Part shown: positions 1 to 7,099 of the stretch, piece after piece
Layout of the letters: each line of letters opens with the position of its first letter
Numbering within the stretch: the stretch's first letter is position 1
Assembly: GCA_002492465.1 (NCBI GenBank)
Contig: DKYT01000007.1
Location: 1-64,000, forward strand
Length of the DNA stretch: 64,000 nucleotides
Source: Lachnospiraceae bacterium UBA7093
GTDB taxonomy: Bacteria > Bacillota > Clostridia > Lachnospirales > Lachnospiraceae
Direction of reading: 5' to 3'
Notes under the pieces: generated by a model
What the model saw: only the letters and a program-made list of their open reading frames with translations
Databases searched by the model: none
Told to the model about the DNA's origin: nothing
Program-made: the position numbers and the translations under genes

Positions 1-93
1 TATGTCCACGCTGTACCCGGTTGCCATCTCTATGCCGGTGCTGGCTCCACCGCCGCCGGCAAAGTTGTCAACTATTAATTCTCCGTTTATCAA
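1..93 (-). CDS. DNA cytosine-5 methyltransferase, N-terminus only (partial)
   Basis: Only the first 31 codons are inside the window. The translation after the initiator runs INGELIVDNFAGGGGASTGI, which is the S-adenosylmethionine-binding motif I opening of phage C5-cytosine methylases (DNFAGGGGAS...E). The start is TTG at 93, with an AGGAGG Shine-Dalgarno about 8 nt upstream. It overlaps the TGA stop of the upstream Dam-type gene (TTGA), so the two are probably translationally coupled. The protein would methylate cytosine in phage DNA, either to evade host restriction or as an orphan methylase. The catalytic Pro-Cys motif and target-recognition domain lie beyond the left edge, so specificity cannot be judged. 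Confidence 0.75.
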   Translation of the reverse strand, partial: MINGELIVDNFAGGGGASTGIEMATGYSVDI

Positions 94-905
94 AGTATTG
101 CCTCCTGCATATCCCCTAAATTCATCTGCCTGCACGGCTCAAAATTCATCCATAAGATTTCCCGCGTCTTTTTGCATGCCTGCGAATAACAGGAAGTCTC
201 TTCCCTGTGCCATCCCTTCAGGCGATCATTGTACAGATCGTTGTCATAGCCTGATAAAATTACCTTCCCCTTATGGGCAAGTAATACGTCCAGCAGGTCA
301 TTATGGGCATTATCACCCATTTCGTACCTGTATTGTTTCCTGCACCTGGTGCCCAATACATACGGTGGATCCAGATAAATCAATACATTGGGTAAATTGA
401 ATTTCTGTATCAGTTCTACAGCTGGTCTGTTTTCGATCTGTACCCCGCGTAACCGCTCCGCTGCCTGCATGACCTTCCCCGGGAGGTTGCACCAGTCCTG
501 TGATGCATAAGCACGCTCGCGTCCCTGTATGTCATTCTTCCAGCCTACTTTTTCACCGTTAATGCGGAACCCACGCCCCATATTGAGGCGTATGTAAAAG
601 TTGACGGCTTTCTGCAGGCTGTCTCCCGGTACCGCCGCAAATACATTTTCATATACCTTCCGGGAATAGGGTGTCCAGTAGATTTCATGGGCAAGTTTTT
701 CCGGGTCCCTTTTTATCCACTCGAACAGGTTGACCACGTTGTCGTCAAGGTCATTCACTGTCTCAATATTTGACCGCGGCTTATTGAATAACACGGCGCC
801 GGATCCAAAAAACGCCTCCAGGTAACTATGGTGTTCCGGGAAGAAACTGATAATCCAATCTGCGATTGACCATTTGCTCCCGGGATATTTCATTACTGCT
901 TTCAT
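90..905 (-). CDS. Phage D12-class DNA N6-adenine methyltransferase (Dam-like)
   Basis: This is a 271-residue protein of the MethyltransfD12 family. Motif I is seen near residue 31 (LEAFFGSGAV), with the PGSK segment before it that is typical of Dam enzymes. The catalytic DPPY motif lies in LIYLDPPYV at about residue 180. The reaction transfers a methyl group from S-adenosylmethionine to adenine N6 in DNA. It sits between a PAPS-reductase-like gene (they share base 905) and a C5 methylase (4-nt overlap), forming a DNA-modification block at the left of the early operon. No restriction endonuclease is adjacent, so an orphan anti-restriction methylase is the simplest reading. The recognition site cannot be inferred from sequence alone. 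Confidence 0.9.
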   Translation of the reverse strand: MKAVMKYPGSKWSIADWIISFFPEHHSYLEAFFGSGAVLFNKPRSNIETVNDLDDNVVNLFEWIKRDPEKLAHEIYWTPYSRKVYENVFAAVPGDSLQKAVNFYIRLNMGRGFRINGEKVGWKNDIQGRERAYASQDWCNLPGKVMQAAERLRGVQIENRPAVELIQKFNLPNVLIYLDPPYVLGTRCRKQYRYEMGDNAHNDLLDVLLAHKGKVILSGYDNDLYNDRLKGWHREETSCYSQACKKTREILWMNFEPCRQMNLGDMQEAIL

Positions 906-2164
906 CAGAATCCCTCCCCTAAATAGTCAAACATGTCCATCTGGACTGCCGGGACATCCTCCCACTCTACCCCGATATAATCAAGCACCCTTCCCCATCC
1001 ATACTTTTCCCCGGTATCCGGGTCCGTGCAGCATTTATACATATAAAACTCCCATTCTTTAGGATTGCGTTCCCGGAGTTTGTCAAACCGGTGTGGGCGC
1101 TTCTCCATGTGGATCCCAAAACCACACATACTGCACCCTGTACGCTTTGCACCAGTAGTTTCCAGCTTGCCACTGTTGTCCATTTCAATCCGACCATAGA
1201 TCTCAGGAATAGTACTTTTAAGCGGCTCATACGGAATAACATTTCCTTTATCGTCCCTGCTGTATGGCTGCTTATAATATAATTTCTCAAATACCTCTGT
1301 ATTATCTAAATACCATTGATTCATCTCAAGCGCCAATTGCAGGATATCCTGACGCATGAATATAGCAAAAGGCGCCGACCGCGTCACGCTGGATCCATAG
1401 TAATTGCACCCATGTTCAATAAGCGCTTCTTCCCTCTGCCCTCCTTCGCTTGCCATAAGCCCTAGGTATGGGAAACTTTTATGGGCTTTTGCCCAATCAT
1501 CACATGGCTTTTCTTTCAACCAGTAGCAGCAGTCATTTGATACCTGGAAATTGGGTTTTTGATAGTTTACCCCTTCATTTTCATTTTCGTAACCGCCGAA
1601 GAGTCTCAGCCATTTCTGAGGGAGCTTCATACGGCTATTCTTTGCATAATGCCCCTGCTCTCCACATTCACCTGTGATGACAGCATGCCGCACTGTCTTA
1701 TTATCCTCGGTAGGGTGCTGCAACAAGTCAATCTTCCCGGCAATCCTTTTTGAAATGACAGGGAACCCCATCTCATTAATGACCTCGGTTTTGGTCTTAT
1801 AGGATTTTATTATTTCAATCCCAAGCGCCTTATGCACTTTCTGGATGCTTTTATCCTCCACTCCTGAAACCGATATCCCCGGCACATCAATTCCTATACT
1901 TTTCAACCATATGTGAAGGGTAATGCTGTCTAGCCCTCCTACAGATACATGGGAACTGCATCCCCGTTTTGCCATCTCATTGTAAAAATCCCATGCAATA
2001 ACCTTTTGGCGCGCTATCTTTTCTTCATAGGGCATTTCCTGCAGTTCGCTGAAATTCTTCCGCATATCCTGCTTGGCTTTTTTCCATGCCGACCTTACAA
2101 TCTCCGGTGCCTCTTCACTAACGCCGGTCAATTCTTCTTCGTCAAATAATGTTAATTGTCTCAT
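905..2164 (-). CDS. Phage PAPS-reductase-like (PP-loop) protein
   Basis: This 419-residue protein resembles the phosphoadenosine phosphosulfate reductase family proteins of Firmicutes phages. A PP-loop-like pyrophosphate-binding motif is seen near residue 75 (VSVGGLDSIT). A C-terminal cysteine pair lies in TGCSMCGFGIHMEKRPHRF, where the family carries a Cys-rich, Fe-S or zinc-like motif. PP-loop enzymes activate substrates with ATP or reduce sulfonucleotides. Phage members are often suspected of nucleic-acid or thiol modification, but the reaction here is unknown. It touches the Dam-type gene by one base and belongs to the same leftward operon. Only a weak ribosome site (GAAAG) precedes the ATG, and the first residues (MRQLTLFDEE) resemble a clamp-binding QLTLF motif, which is an inference. 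Confidence 0.75.
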   Translation of the reverse strand: MRQLTLFDEEELTGVSEEAPEIVRSAWKKAKQDMRKNFSELQEMPYEEKIARQKVIAWDFYNEMAKRGCSSHVSVGGLDSITLHIWLKSIGIDVPGISVSGVEDKSIQKVHKALGIEIIKSYKTKTEVINEMGFPVISKRIAGKIDLLQHPTEDNKTVRHAVITGECGEQGHYAKNSRMKLPQKWLRLFGGYENENEGVNYQKPNFQVSNDCCYWLKEKPCDDWAKAHKSFPYLGLMASEGGQREEALIEHGCNYYGSSVTRSAPFAIFMRQDILQLALEMNQWYLDNTEVFEKLYYKQPYSRDDKGNVIPYEPLKSTIPEIYGRIEMDNSGKLETTGAKRTGCSMCGFGIHMEKRPHRFDKLRERNPKEWEFYMYKCCTDPDTGEKYGWGRVLDYIGVEWEDVPAVQMDMFDYLGEGF

Positions 2165-2255
2165 CTTTCAATGAACCCGTTATAACGTTGCCCCAGCTGG
2201 AGGTTCGGCTCCTTTCTTTTTGGTTTTTTACTACTTCTTTTTGTTACTTTCAAAA

Positions 2256-2429
2256 TTAATCGCAAGCTATTTCCGGATTCTCCACCCTGATCTTATATAC
2301 ATTCTTTCTTAACGATCTTCGATATATTTCCTCCCCAAGCCTCTGGCATGCTTCGTTAAAAGCTTTCATATCCTGCCTTTTATTTGTTGCATCAACCTCG
2401 TTTAACAATTTCTGTATGTTTCTTTTCAT
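2256..2429 (-). CDS. Small phage protein, 57 aa, unknown function
   Basis: A short open frame starts with ATG at 2429 and a ribosome site AAAGGA about 8 nt upstream. It ends at TAA (2256-2258). The product is charged and predicted helical (starts MKRNIQKLLNEVDATNK), with no motif I recognise. It fills the gap between the helix-turn-helix gene and the PAPS-reductase-like gene on the same strand, as expected for a member of the leftward early operon. About 90 bp between its stop and the next start at 2164 contain nothing I can name. Confidence 0.55.
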   Translation of the reverse strand: MKRNIQKLLNEVDATNKRQDMKAFNEACQRLGEEIYRRSLRKNVYKIRVENPEIACD

Positions 2430-2455
2430 CCTGTTATTCCTTTCTTAATATCGCA

Positions 2456-2875
2456 TTACCACGGGCAGAATTCATATGTAACATCCGCAAACATTCTGCC
2501 ATTAATAAGAAAATGCTCTTTCTTTTTAGGCTTCTTTGATTTTGCCATAATAAACATTTCAGGCAACTCTAATCTTGACGCGGAATTTGATTCGAGATTA
2601 GTTTCCTTTGGTGCGCCTGCTGCCTCCCTGTAAATGTATACGGTACTAAGCCCGCACCCTGTTTCTTTTGATATCTCCTTTGCACTTTTCCCCGATCTGC
2701 TCATTTGCACAATAGCATCTATCTTTTCCTGAGGTGTTGGATTTCCCCGTCCCAATCCATAGTGCCTAAAATAATTTGTAACACTGTGATATGACCTTCC
2801 CAACTTCTGGGCTATTTCTATATTTGACATCCCTTGCCTGCGCCATTCCAGTAGGTCTTCTTTTGCTGGTATCAC
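2456..2875 (-). CDS. Phage DNA-binding protein with two helix-turn-helix segments
   Basis: This 139-residue protein has two helix-turn-helix-like segments. The first is at about residues 15-40 (MSNIEIAQKLGRSYHSVTNY), with the layout of a small winged or homeo-like HTH. The second, at about 60-85 (KSAKEISKETGCGLSTVYIY), is of the resolvase-tail/MarR-like kind. A basic linker (KSKKPKKKEH) and an aromatic tail follow. The start is GTG at 2875, with AAAGGAG about 7 nt upstream. A likely role is a phage regulator or small DNA-packaging-like protein. Its position in the middle of the leftward operon favours a regulator. No target site is identified. Confidence 0.6.
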   Translation of the reverse strand: MIPAKEDLLEWRRQGMSNIEIAQKLGRSYHSVTNYFRHYGLGRGNPTPQEKIDAIVQMSRSGKSAKEISKETGCGLSTVYIYREAAGAPKETNLESNSASRLELPEMFIMAKSKKPKKKEHFLINGRMFADVTYEFCPW

Positions 2876-2890
2876 TTTTTTCTCCTTTCT

Positions 2891-2917
2891 GGGAAGCCTT
2901 TCAATAAAAGGCTTCCC
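2891..2917 (-). promoter_or_regulatory. Perfect 11-bp hairpin in the leader of the HTH gene
   Basis: GGGAAGCCTTT and AAAGGCTTCCC form a perfect inverted repeat with a 5-nt loop. It lies between the stop of the frameshifted gene (2967) and the ribosome site of the HTH gene (start 2875). No run of T follows on the minus strand, so it is not a classical terminator. An mRNA-stabilising or attenuating hairpin is more likely. Confidence 0.5.
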
Positions 2918-2966
2918 CTGTGCGTTGCCAACAGTTTCTATGTGATATGTTTGACCAAAAGGCTTT

Positions 2967-3565
2967 TTATATCTCTGGAAGCACCATGTTTTCTAAAAGC
3001 GTCAAATATTCCATGCCCTCTTTATCGCTTTCATTCAATTCAACAGGAGCGACCATCATAGCCATGCTATGATTTTCCCAATACAAGATATTGCTTTTAT
3101 TATTCAATGCCCTGGGACCTGTAGGCGTATTTTCTGTTTCTGTGATCGCTTTCGGGTCAATCATATCGATAATTCTTTTATTTACAAAAAAACACTCCCC
3201 TGTTTCTTTGTGCTGCATAACCTGATACATCCCGCATTCCGTTTGATAAACCGACCTCGTTACTGACACATCACATTTACAGTCTGCAAATCCCCCCCCC
3301 AAATATCCCGTATAACGGTTTTAGATATTTCATATTGATTCGGCGCGTCTTTTCCTGCCTTGAAAGCCTGCCCAATGTCTGGTAATTCTCCTGTAAGTTC
3401 AATGACTGCTGCCTTTTCCTTTTTTGTAAAATCATCCTTATTAACGCATATGATCCACGCCCCATTGCTGATAAAATACTCATATTCCGTTGCCCCTACC
3501 ATCAGCATGTATGCGTTATAGGCTTCCTTGATCAGTTTCTTAAAAATTGATGTGTTTATAAACAT
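2967..3565 (-). pseudogene. Phage protein of unknown function, split by a frameshift at a G9 run
   Basis: Two overlapping leftward frames join into one about 199-residue protein if a -1 shift happens at a run of nine G (plus-strand C at 3292-3300). The first half starts at ATG 3565, with AAAGGAGG 7-8 nt upstream, and reads MFINTSIFKKLIKEAYNAYM onward. Without the shift it stops at 3260, soon after the run, as ...IWGGDLQTVNVMCQ. The second half continues as IWGGGFADCKCDVSVTRSVY and ends at 2967. The join makes sense as one domain, but I recognise no family. Three explanations stand: a sequencing or assembly slip in the homopolymer, a phase-variable tract, or programmed slippage on G_GGG_GGG. 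The two halves alone would be 3260-3565 and 2967-3302. Confidence 0.65.
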
Positions 3566-3578
3566 ACCCTTCCCTCCT

Positions 3579-3920
3579 TTAAAACCACTTTTTATATACC
3601 AGATCATCTTTACTCCAATCGGGATAAATGCTGCACAAATATTTTTCAAACAGCTTCAGCATTTCCTTTCGCAATCCTTCTTTGCCGTTATCCAAAAGCT
3701 CATGATGATAACGGCATCCCAAAGCACCGTTCTGCTCTACGCCAAGCCCTCCGGATGATTTGGGGATAAAATGCATAATATCTTTTATTTCGAGAAGAAG
3801 ACCTGATTTACACTTCATGTGATATCCCATATTGCAAAAGATACATTGACCACGATCCCGATAATATATTTTCTCCCGTGTCTTTTTATCGAATTGAAGC
3901 TTACGTGTCCGTTTTGTCAT
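3579..3920 (-). CDS. Small HNH-endonuclease-like protein
   Basis: This 113-residue protein has an HNH/McrA-like layout. There is a first Cys pair (CIFC, about residue 27), then a strand with MHFIPKSSGG carrying the first His, then an asparagine (EQNGALGC), then CRYHHEL with the final His and a Cys. These match the beta-beta-alpha-metal fold of HNH nucleases. The start is ATG at 3920 with AAGGAGGTG upstream. It sits in the replication/modification part of the early operon, between the RNase HI-like gene and the frameshifted gene. In phages such proteins act in packaging, recombination or homing. Its position away from terminase genes argues against packaging, but those lie outside the window. 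Confidence 0.75.
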   Translation of the reverse strand: MTKRTRKLQFDKKTREKIYYRDRGQCIFCNMGYHMKCKSGLLLEIKDIMHFIPKSSGGLGVEQNGALGCRYHHELLDNGKEGLRKEMLKLFEKYLCSIYPDWSKDDLVYKKWF

Positions 3921-3947
3921 TCCACACCTCCTTGCTTTTATCTGCTC

Positions 3948-4448
3948 TCACAGTTTTTCTGCTAAAACATCTCTTCTCACAGCCATCGCCGCCGCTTGCC
4001 ACGCCTGTAACTCTTTATTGATTTCATACTGCATAATGTCACTATAGCTATGGTTCCACCAATTCACAGATACCAGATGTCTTTCCAGGAGCTCTGAAAG
4101 CGGTTCCCATATTTCTTTATAAGCTACAGGTACACCTTTTTTCGATATCCATCCATTCTTTTTCCAGTCCAAAAACCAATGCTTATTTATTGCTCCTGAA
4201 ATGTATCCGCATTTAGTAATTACTTGGACTGAACAGGATTTTGTAAACCTCGAAAAAGCATCTTTCAGCAGTTCTAAAACAAGTTCTTTCTCTGTAGCAT
4301 TTTTCATGCAAACAAGACCATCTTTGGTTCCAACTACCTTCGAATCATCCCCATCGTACTTAATGCATTCCATCACATATATTCCTGCCGCTTTTTGGCT
4401 CTGTATTCCCTTTATTGACGTCTCTATGTAGATATTTACGTCCTGCAT
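3948..4448 (-). CDS. RNase HI-fold protein with degraded catalytic positions
   Basis: This 166-residue protein follows the RNase HI plan. There is an opening strand DVNIYIETS where active enzymes have IYTDGS, a glutamate in TEKELVLELLKDAF matching the helix glutamate, and a strand VQVITKCGYISGAINK where active enzymes have YTDSxYV. WKKNGWISKKGVPVAYKEIW and LSELLERHLVSVNW are strongly RNase HI-like. The first aspartate is replaced by Glu-Thr and the second by Lys, so classic two-metal RNA cleavage is doubtful. Its ATG overlaps the TAA of the HUH gene (TAATG), and the ribosome site AAGGAGG lies within that gene, so the pair is coupled. It may bind RNA-DNA hybrids or serve as a structural replication partner; that is inference. 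Confidence 0.7.
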   Translation of the reverse strand: MQDVNIYIETSIKGIQSQKAAGIYVMECIKYDGDDSKVVGTKDGLVCMKNATEKELVLELLKDAFSRFTKSCSVQVITKCGYISGAINKHWFLDWKKNGWISKKGVPVAYKEIWEPLSELLERHLVSVNWWNHSYSDIMQYEINKELQAWQAAAMAVRRDVLAEKL

Positions 4449-5257
4449 TATCCCCCACCTCCTTGGTCACGCATCCATTCATCCCTGCTGATAGGATTGA
4501 TCCTACATTCTGTGTAATGCAGGTAACTCATTCCGGTATATCGGTTAATGCCTGTCCTAATACTGTCCTTGTCAATGTAATATCCCGGACGTGGATCCAT
4601 GCCCTCTTCTATAATCTTTCGTAAAGTCCACTTGTAATAAACTTTACGTTCCGGCTCAGGACGTTTTAAATTTCGGGAACATGAATAACGAATCAATTCT
4701 TCCCGCTCTTTTTTTGGAAAAAGGCTCAATTGCTCTTCAACCTCCTCGTCTGGTTGTTTTACAATATAATTTGCCAATTTTTTATAACCGCCCATCTCAT
4801 AGATACTGGTAAAATAAATGCTCCCATATGTCCAGGCATCCTTTACGATGAGATCTGTATCTGCCCCTTTTATCCTTGGTACCAATATGTGGATATGGAT
4901 CCCACCTTTTTTCCCTATTTCCTTCCGGGCAATAAACTTAAGCTCATGCCAATGCTTTCTGTACCGATACCTGAGACGCTCCAGAAATCTTGCAAAATCC
5001 TTCTTCACTTCCCACACTGGCTTTCTTGTCCCCTTGGGGTATTTCAAAGTGATCCATAAATCTTCCGGAAAGAAATTCTCTTTAATCAAGCGCCGCACAT
5101 ATGTCTCACGGTTAGCCTGGTTCTGTTTTTTTATCTGTTCTGGGGTAATCTTCTTTTTGGCAAGACGCTTCTCACCTTTTGCTCCATATTTTCCTGCGTA
5201 TTTATACTCATATTCGATTGAATTAGGGAATTTAAACGTGTCCAACCAGTAAGCCAT
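4448..5257 (-). CDS. HUH-type rolling-circle replication/nicking protein
   Basis: This 269-residue protein carries the HUH metal-binding motif in GGIHIHILVPRI (about residue 120). A candidate catalytic tyrosine lies in YKKLANYIVKQ (about 160). The order HUH then Y-xxx-K matches rolling-circle Rep proteins and relaxases. The N-terminus is basic, with a WITLKYP strand, as in phage and plasmid Rep families of Firmicutes. Such enzymes nick one strand at an origin and stay covalently attached through the tyrosine. ATG at 5257 has AGAGGTAAAA upstream. The 150 bp just upstream hold several inverted repeats that could be its origin or leader. Its presence suggests a single-stranded replication or mobilisation mode for the element. 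Confidence 0.75.
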   Translation of the reverse strand: MAYWLDTFKFPNSIEYEYKYAGKYGAKGEKRLAKKKITPEQIKKQNQANRETYVRRLIKENFFPEDLWITLKYPKGTRKPVWEVKKDFARFLERLRYRYRKHWHELKFIARKEIGKKGGIHIHILVPRIKGADTDLIVKDAWTYGSIYFTSIYEMGGYKKLANYIVKQPDEEVEEQLSLFPKKEREELIRYSCSRNLKRPEPERKVYYKWTLRKIIEEGMDPRPGYYIDKDSIRTGINRYTGMSYLHYTECRINPISRDEWMRDQGGGG

Positions 5258-5294
5258 AGTTTTACCTCTAACTTTAATATACTTAGATTGTTAG

Positions 5295-5416
5295 AAAATG
5301 AGGGTTAAACCCCTCATTTTACTTGACTTTTCCGGCTATTTGAGATACACTAATGACAGTTGGTTTAGTGTTCGGCTTTAGCCGGATGCAAGCGCATGGG
5401 TTCATGCTCATGCGCT
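5295..5416. promoter_or_regulatory. Cluster of inverted repeats upstream of the HUH gene (possible origin or leader)
   Basis: Three inverted-repeat groups lie between the HUH start and the upstream gene. AAAATGAGGG (5295-5304) pairs with CCCTCATTTT (5311-5320), a perfect 10-bp stem with a 6-nt loop. CCGGCTA (5332-5338) pairs with TAGCCGG (5379-5385) and encloses ACACTAA (5347-5353) and TTAGTGT (5365-5371). AGCGCATG (5391-5398) pairs with CATGCGCT (5409-5416) and runs into the stop of the next gene. Such nested hairpins next to a Rep gene resemble double-strand origins. Attenuation or termination in the leftward transcript is the main alternative. Confidence 0.5.
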
Positions 5417-5722
5417 ATATTTTTGTCGTTTTATAGGCTCATATTGTTTGTTTTCATGTGTTTGGTGCCTTTTGATACATTCACCATATGCCCTGATTAC
5501 TTTTTCTTCTGGGAATAAGCCTGGTTTTATAATTACGCCACGTTCTCCACGTATTCCAAACAATTCATCCATATATTTACTCTCCACTTCACAAAAAACT
5601 GCCACATTTACAGCTGTATCATAGCAAGACTTCGCTCTGACATATTCCTTGTTTTGCATATGTACATTAAATTCACTGGCTAACAGATAAAGTTTTTCTA
5701 TGATTTCTTTCCCGTCCAACAT
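5408..5722 (-). CDS. Phage protein of unknown function, 104 aa
   Basis: This mostly helical 104-residue protein begins MLDGKEIIEKLYLLASEFNV and has a basic, lysine-rich end. I recognise no domain. The start is ATG at 5722, with only a weak ribosome site (GGGAGAA). It lies inside the end of the small gene 5673-5831, so coupling to that gene may help initiation. It is the first gene upstream of the hairpin cluster that precedes the HUH protein, and it belongs to the same leftward transcript. Confidence 0.65.
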   Translation of the reverse strand: MLDGKEIIEKLYLLASEFNVHMQNKEYVRAKSCYDTAVNVAVFCEVESKYMDELFGIRGERGVIIKPGLFPEEKVIRAYGECIKRHQTHENKQYEPIKRQKYSA

Positions 5723-5831
5723 CTATTTTTTCTCCCTGTTTACCAACTATCTGGATATACTTTTCTTCCTGCCTGGCTTCCCATTCTTCCGTACCAACGA
5801 TCAATCCCGCATCTTCTAGTTGTGCATACAT
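5673..5831 (-). CDS. Small phage protein, 52 aa, unknown function
   Basis: A short open frame starts at ATG 5831 with AGAGGA 5-6 nt upstream, and ends with TGA at 5673-5675. The product starts MYAQLEDAGLIVGTEEWEAR and is acidic then basic. It overlaps the next gene by 50 nt in another frame, which is large for this operon, so the call is tentative. It occupies an otherwise empty 140-bp gap and reads in the operon direction. Confidence 0.4.
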   Translation of the reverse strand: MYAQLEDAGLIVGTEEWEARQEEKYIQIVGKQGEKIDVGRERNHRKTLSVSQ

Positions 5832-5865
5832 ATTTTTCCTCTTTCCAGCAATGATGTTAAAAGAA

Positions 5866-6177
5866 TTACTCTATTGGCAATCCGTGAACTATTCTATCCA
5901 ACATGATTGCCACTGCCATTTCACGCTTTATTTTTTCCTGATCTTCTCCTTTGTGCGCAGCAGCACTATACATACGCCACTGCAAAATATGCTTTAATTT
6001 ACAATACACGTCATTGTCAAATTCAGCGCTTGATTTCATTGCTTGTATGTACTTTTCCATAAGAAAAACCCGTATTTCCATTCTTCCTGTTATACATTGC
6101 CCCAATACCGGAAGTAATTTTTTATTTTCATCATCGACTATTTTCATCAACCATGACCATTTATTGTTTCCTGCCAT
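5866..6177 (-). CDS. Phage protein of unknown function, about 103 aa
   Basis: This helical protein has the segments NNKWSWLMKIVDDENK and KREMAVAIMLDRIVHGLPIE. No known domain is recognised. Two starts are possible: GTG at 6189, which overlaps the lytic transglycosylase stop as GTGA, and ATG at 6177, preceded by GAGG at good spacing. The second is preferred. It is a member of the leftward operon, just downstream of the transglycosylase gene. Confidence 0.6.
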   Translation of the reverse strand: MAGNNKWSWLMKIVDDENKKLLPVLGQCITGRMEIRVFLMEKYIQAMKSSAEFDNDVYCKLKHILQWRMYSAAAHKGEDQEKIKREMAVAIMLDRIVHGLPIE

Positions 6178-6185
6178 TGCCTGCC

Positions 6186-6680
6186 TCACTTTCCATTTTG
6201 CCTTTCAAGTTCCGCTGTAAGAGTAAGGATACTGTTTACATATTCAGACATCTCTCCTGCATCCAGCTTTTCCGCGATCCGTGATTCTCCGTGATACCGC
6301 ATCAGTGGTTCTTCCATATCCTCCCCATCTTTTAAAAGATCTGACAGGTAGTCCACAGCTACGATCATATTTTGTCTGGTATCCTTCAGGTTTGTGACTC
6401 CCAGTTTGTCCATTCTTTCTTGATGCCATTCCGGCGCTACCTGCATGATTCCAACGCATCCAGCGCTTTCCGCTTCCGGCTGAAATCTGCTCTCCTGCCA
6501 ACAAATCGCCTGGATCAGCTCCGGGCATATGTTGTAAGCTTGTCCCAGCTCTTCCGAAATTTCTTTTACATCTTCCGGAACTATGATTGCTTCCTGGGCA
6601 TTTACAGACATTACCGTGAGCGTAAACCAAATTATTGTCATGGCAATGCCTGTTATGTACCATTTGATTATTTTTTTCAT
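6186..6680 (-). CDS. Secreted lytic transglycosylase (SLT domain)
   Basis: From the ATG at 6680 the protein is about 164 residues. A signal peptide comes first (MKKIIKWYITGIAMTIIWF, then a cleavage region near VNAQEA). It is followed by a soluble lytic transglycosylase domain with the catalytic glutamate in AICWQESRFQPEA and the GIMQV motif. The family cleaves the glycan strand of peptidoglycan to anhydro-muramyl ends. GGAGG lies 5 nt before this ATG, which decides against the longer frame starting at 6716. In mobile elements such enzymes help DNA-transfer or injection machinery cross the wall. In a prophage it may also serve lysis. The next gene's possible GTG start overlaps its stop. Confidence 0.85.
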   Translation of the reverse strand: MKKIIKWYITGIAMTIIWFTLTVMSVNAQEAIIVPEDVKEISEELGQAYNICPELIQAICWQESRFQPEAESAGCVGIMQVAPEWHQERMDKLGVTNLKDTRQNMIVAVDYLSDLLKDGEDMEEPLMRYHGESRIAEKLDAGEMSEYVNSILTLTAELERQNGK

Positions 6681-6840
6681 TTCGTCCTCCATAACGCAAC
6701 AATAATAAAGATGCATATATTAAAAGCAGCGCTGGTATTTCGAAGTGCTCGCTGTCCATACCTGCTGCCGATAAAAGAAAAAGAGTAAACACAGCTGCTT
6801 CTTTTATTTTCACTGTATTTATACACTTTAATCGTGTCAC
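6244..6840 (-). CDS. Candidate small membrane protein whose frame runs on into the transglycosylase gene
   Basis: GTG at 6840 has a strong AAAGGAG site 8-9 nt upstream. The first ~55 codons look genuine: TRLKCINTVKIKEAAVFTLF, then a second hydrophobic stretch ALLLIYASLLLLRYGG, giving two likely membrane segments. After about codon 52 the frame overlaps the transglycosylase gene in another register for more than 400 bp, and the sequence becomes low-quality (rich in Gly, Arg, Ser, Cys). The real product is therefore either a ~199-residue protein with a junk-like tail or a small membrane protein that lost its stop. It was probably a holin-like or small membrane phage protein, which is inference. 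Confidence 0.45.
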   Translation of the reverse strand: MTRLKCINTVKIKEAAVFTLFLLSAAGMDSEHFEIPALLLIYASLLLLRYGGRNEKNNQMVHNRHCHDNNLVYAHGNVCKCPGSNHSSGRCKRNFGRAGTSLQHMPGADPGDLLAGEQISAGSGKRWMRWNHAGSAGMASRKNGQTGSHKPEGYQTKYDRSCGLPVRSFKRWGGYGRTTDAVSRRITDRGKAGCRRDV

Positions 6841-6872
6841 AGCCTCTTCTCCTTTGATTTAACTCAACTTTC

Positions 6873-7037
6873 TCATTTTCTGTTTTCTATGTACTTCTGA
6901 TACTCCGCACGTAATACTATTTCTGAAACTCTGTCAACTATTGCCCGCACTTCTTCCAAAGTCTTATCTTTATAGCAGTCGTCATGAACAATAATGTGAC
7001 AACCTTCAGGGCTGAAATAGTCTTTGACTACTGCCAT
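6873..7037 (-). CDS. Small phage protein, 54 aa, unknown function
   Basis: The start is ATG at 7037, with a near-perfect AAGGAGGT site 7 nt upstream, and the stop is at 6873-6875. The product begins MAVVKDYFSPEGCHIIVHDD and ends in a helical, charged tail. No family is recognised. Its start lies about 60 nt from the edge of the structured region 7100-7330, which could act as its 5' leader if transcribed leftward. Confidence 0.6.
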   Translation of the reverse strand: MAVVKDYFSPEGCHIIVHDDCYKDKTLEEVRAIVDRVSEIVLRAEYQKYIENRK

Positions 7038-7099
7038 GACACTACCTCCTTGTTTTTTGATAATCTTATGCTTTATTGCTTGTACATGTTGTCTGGCGA

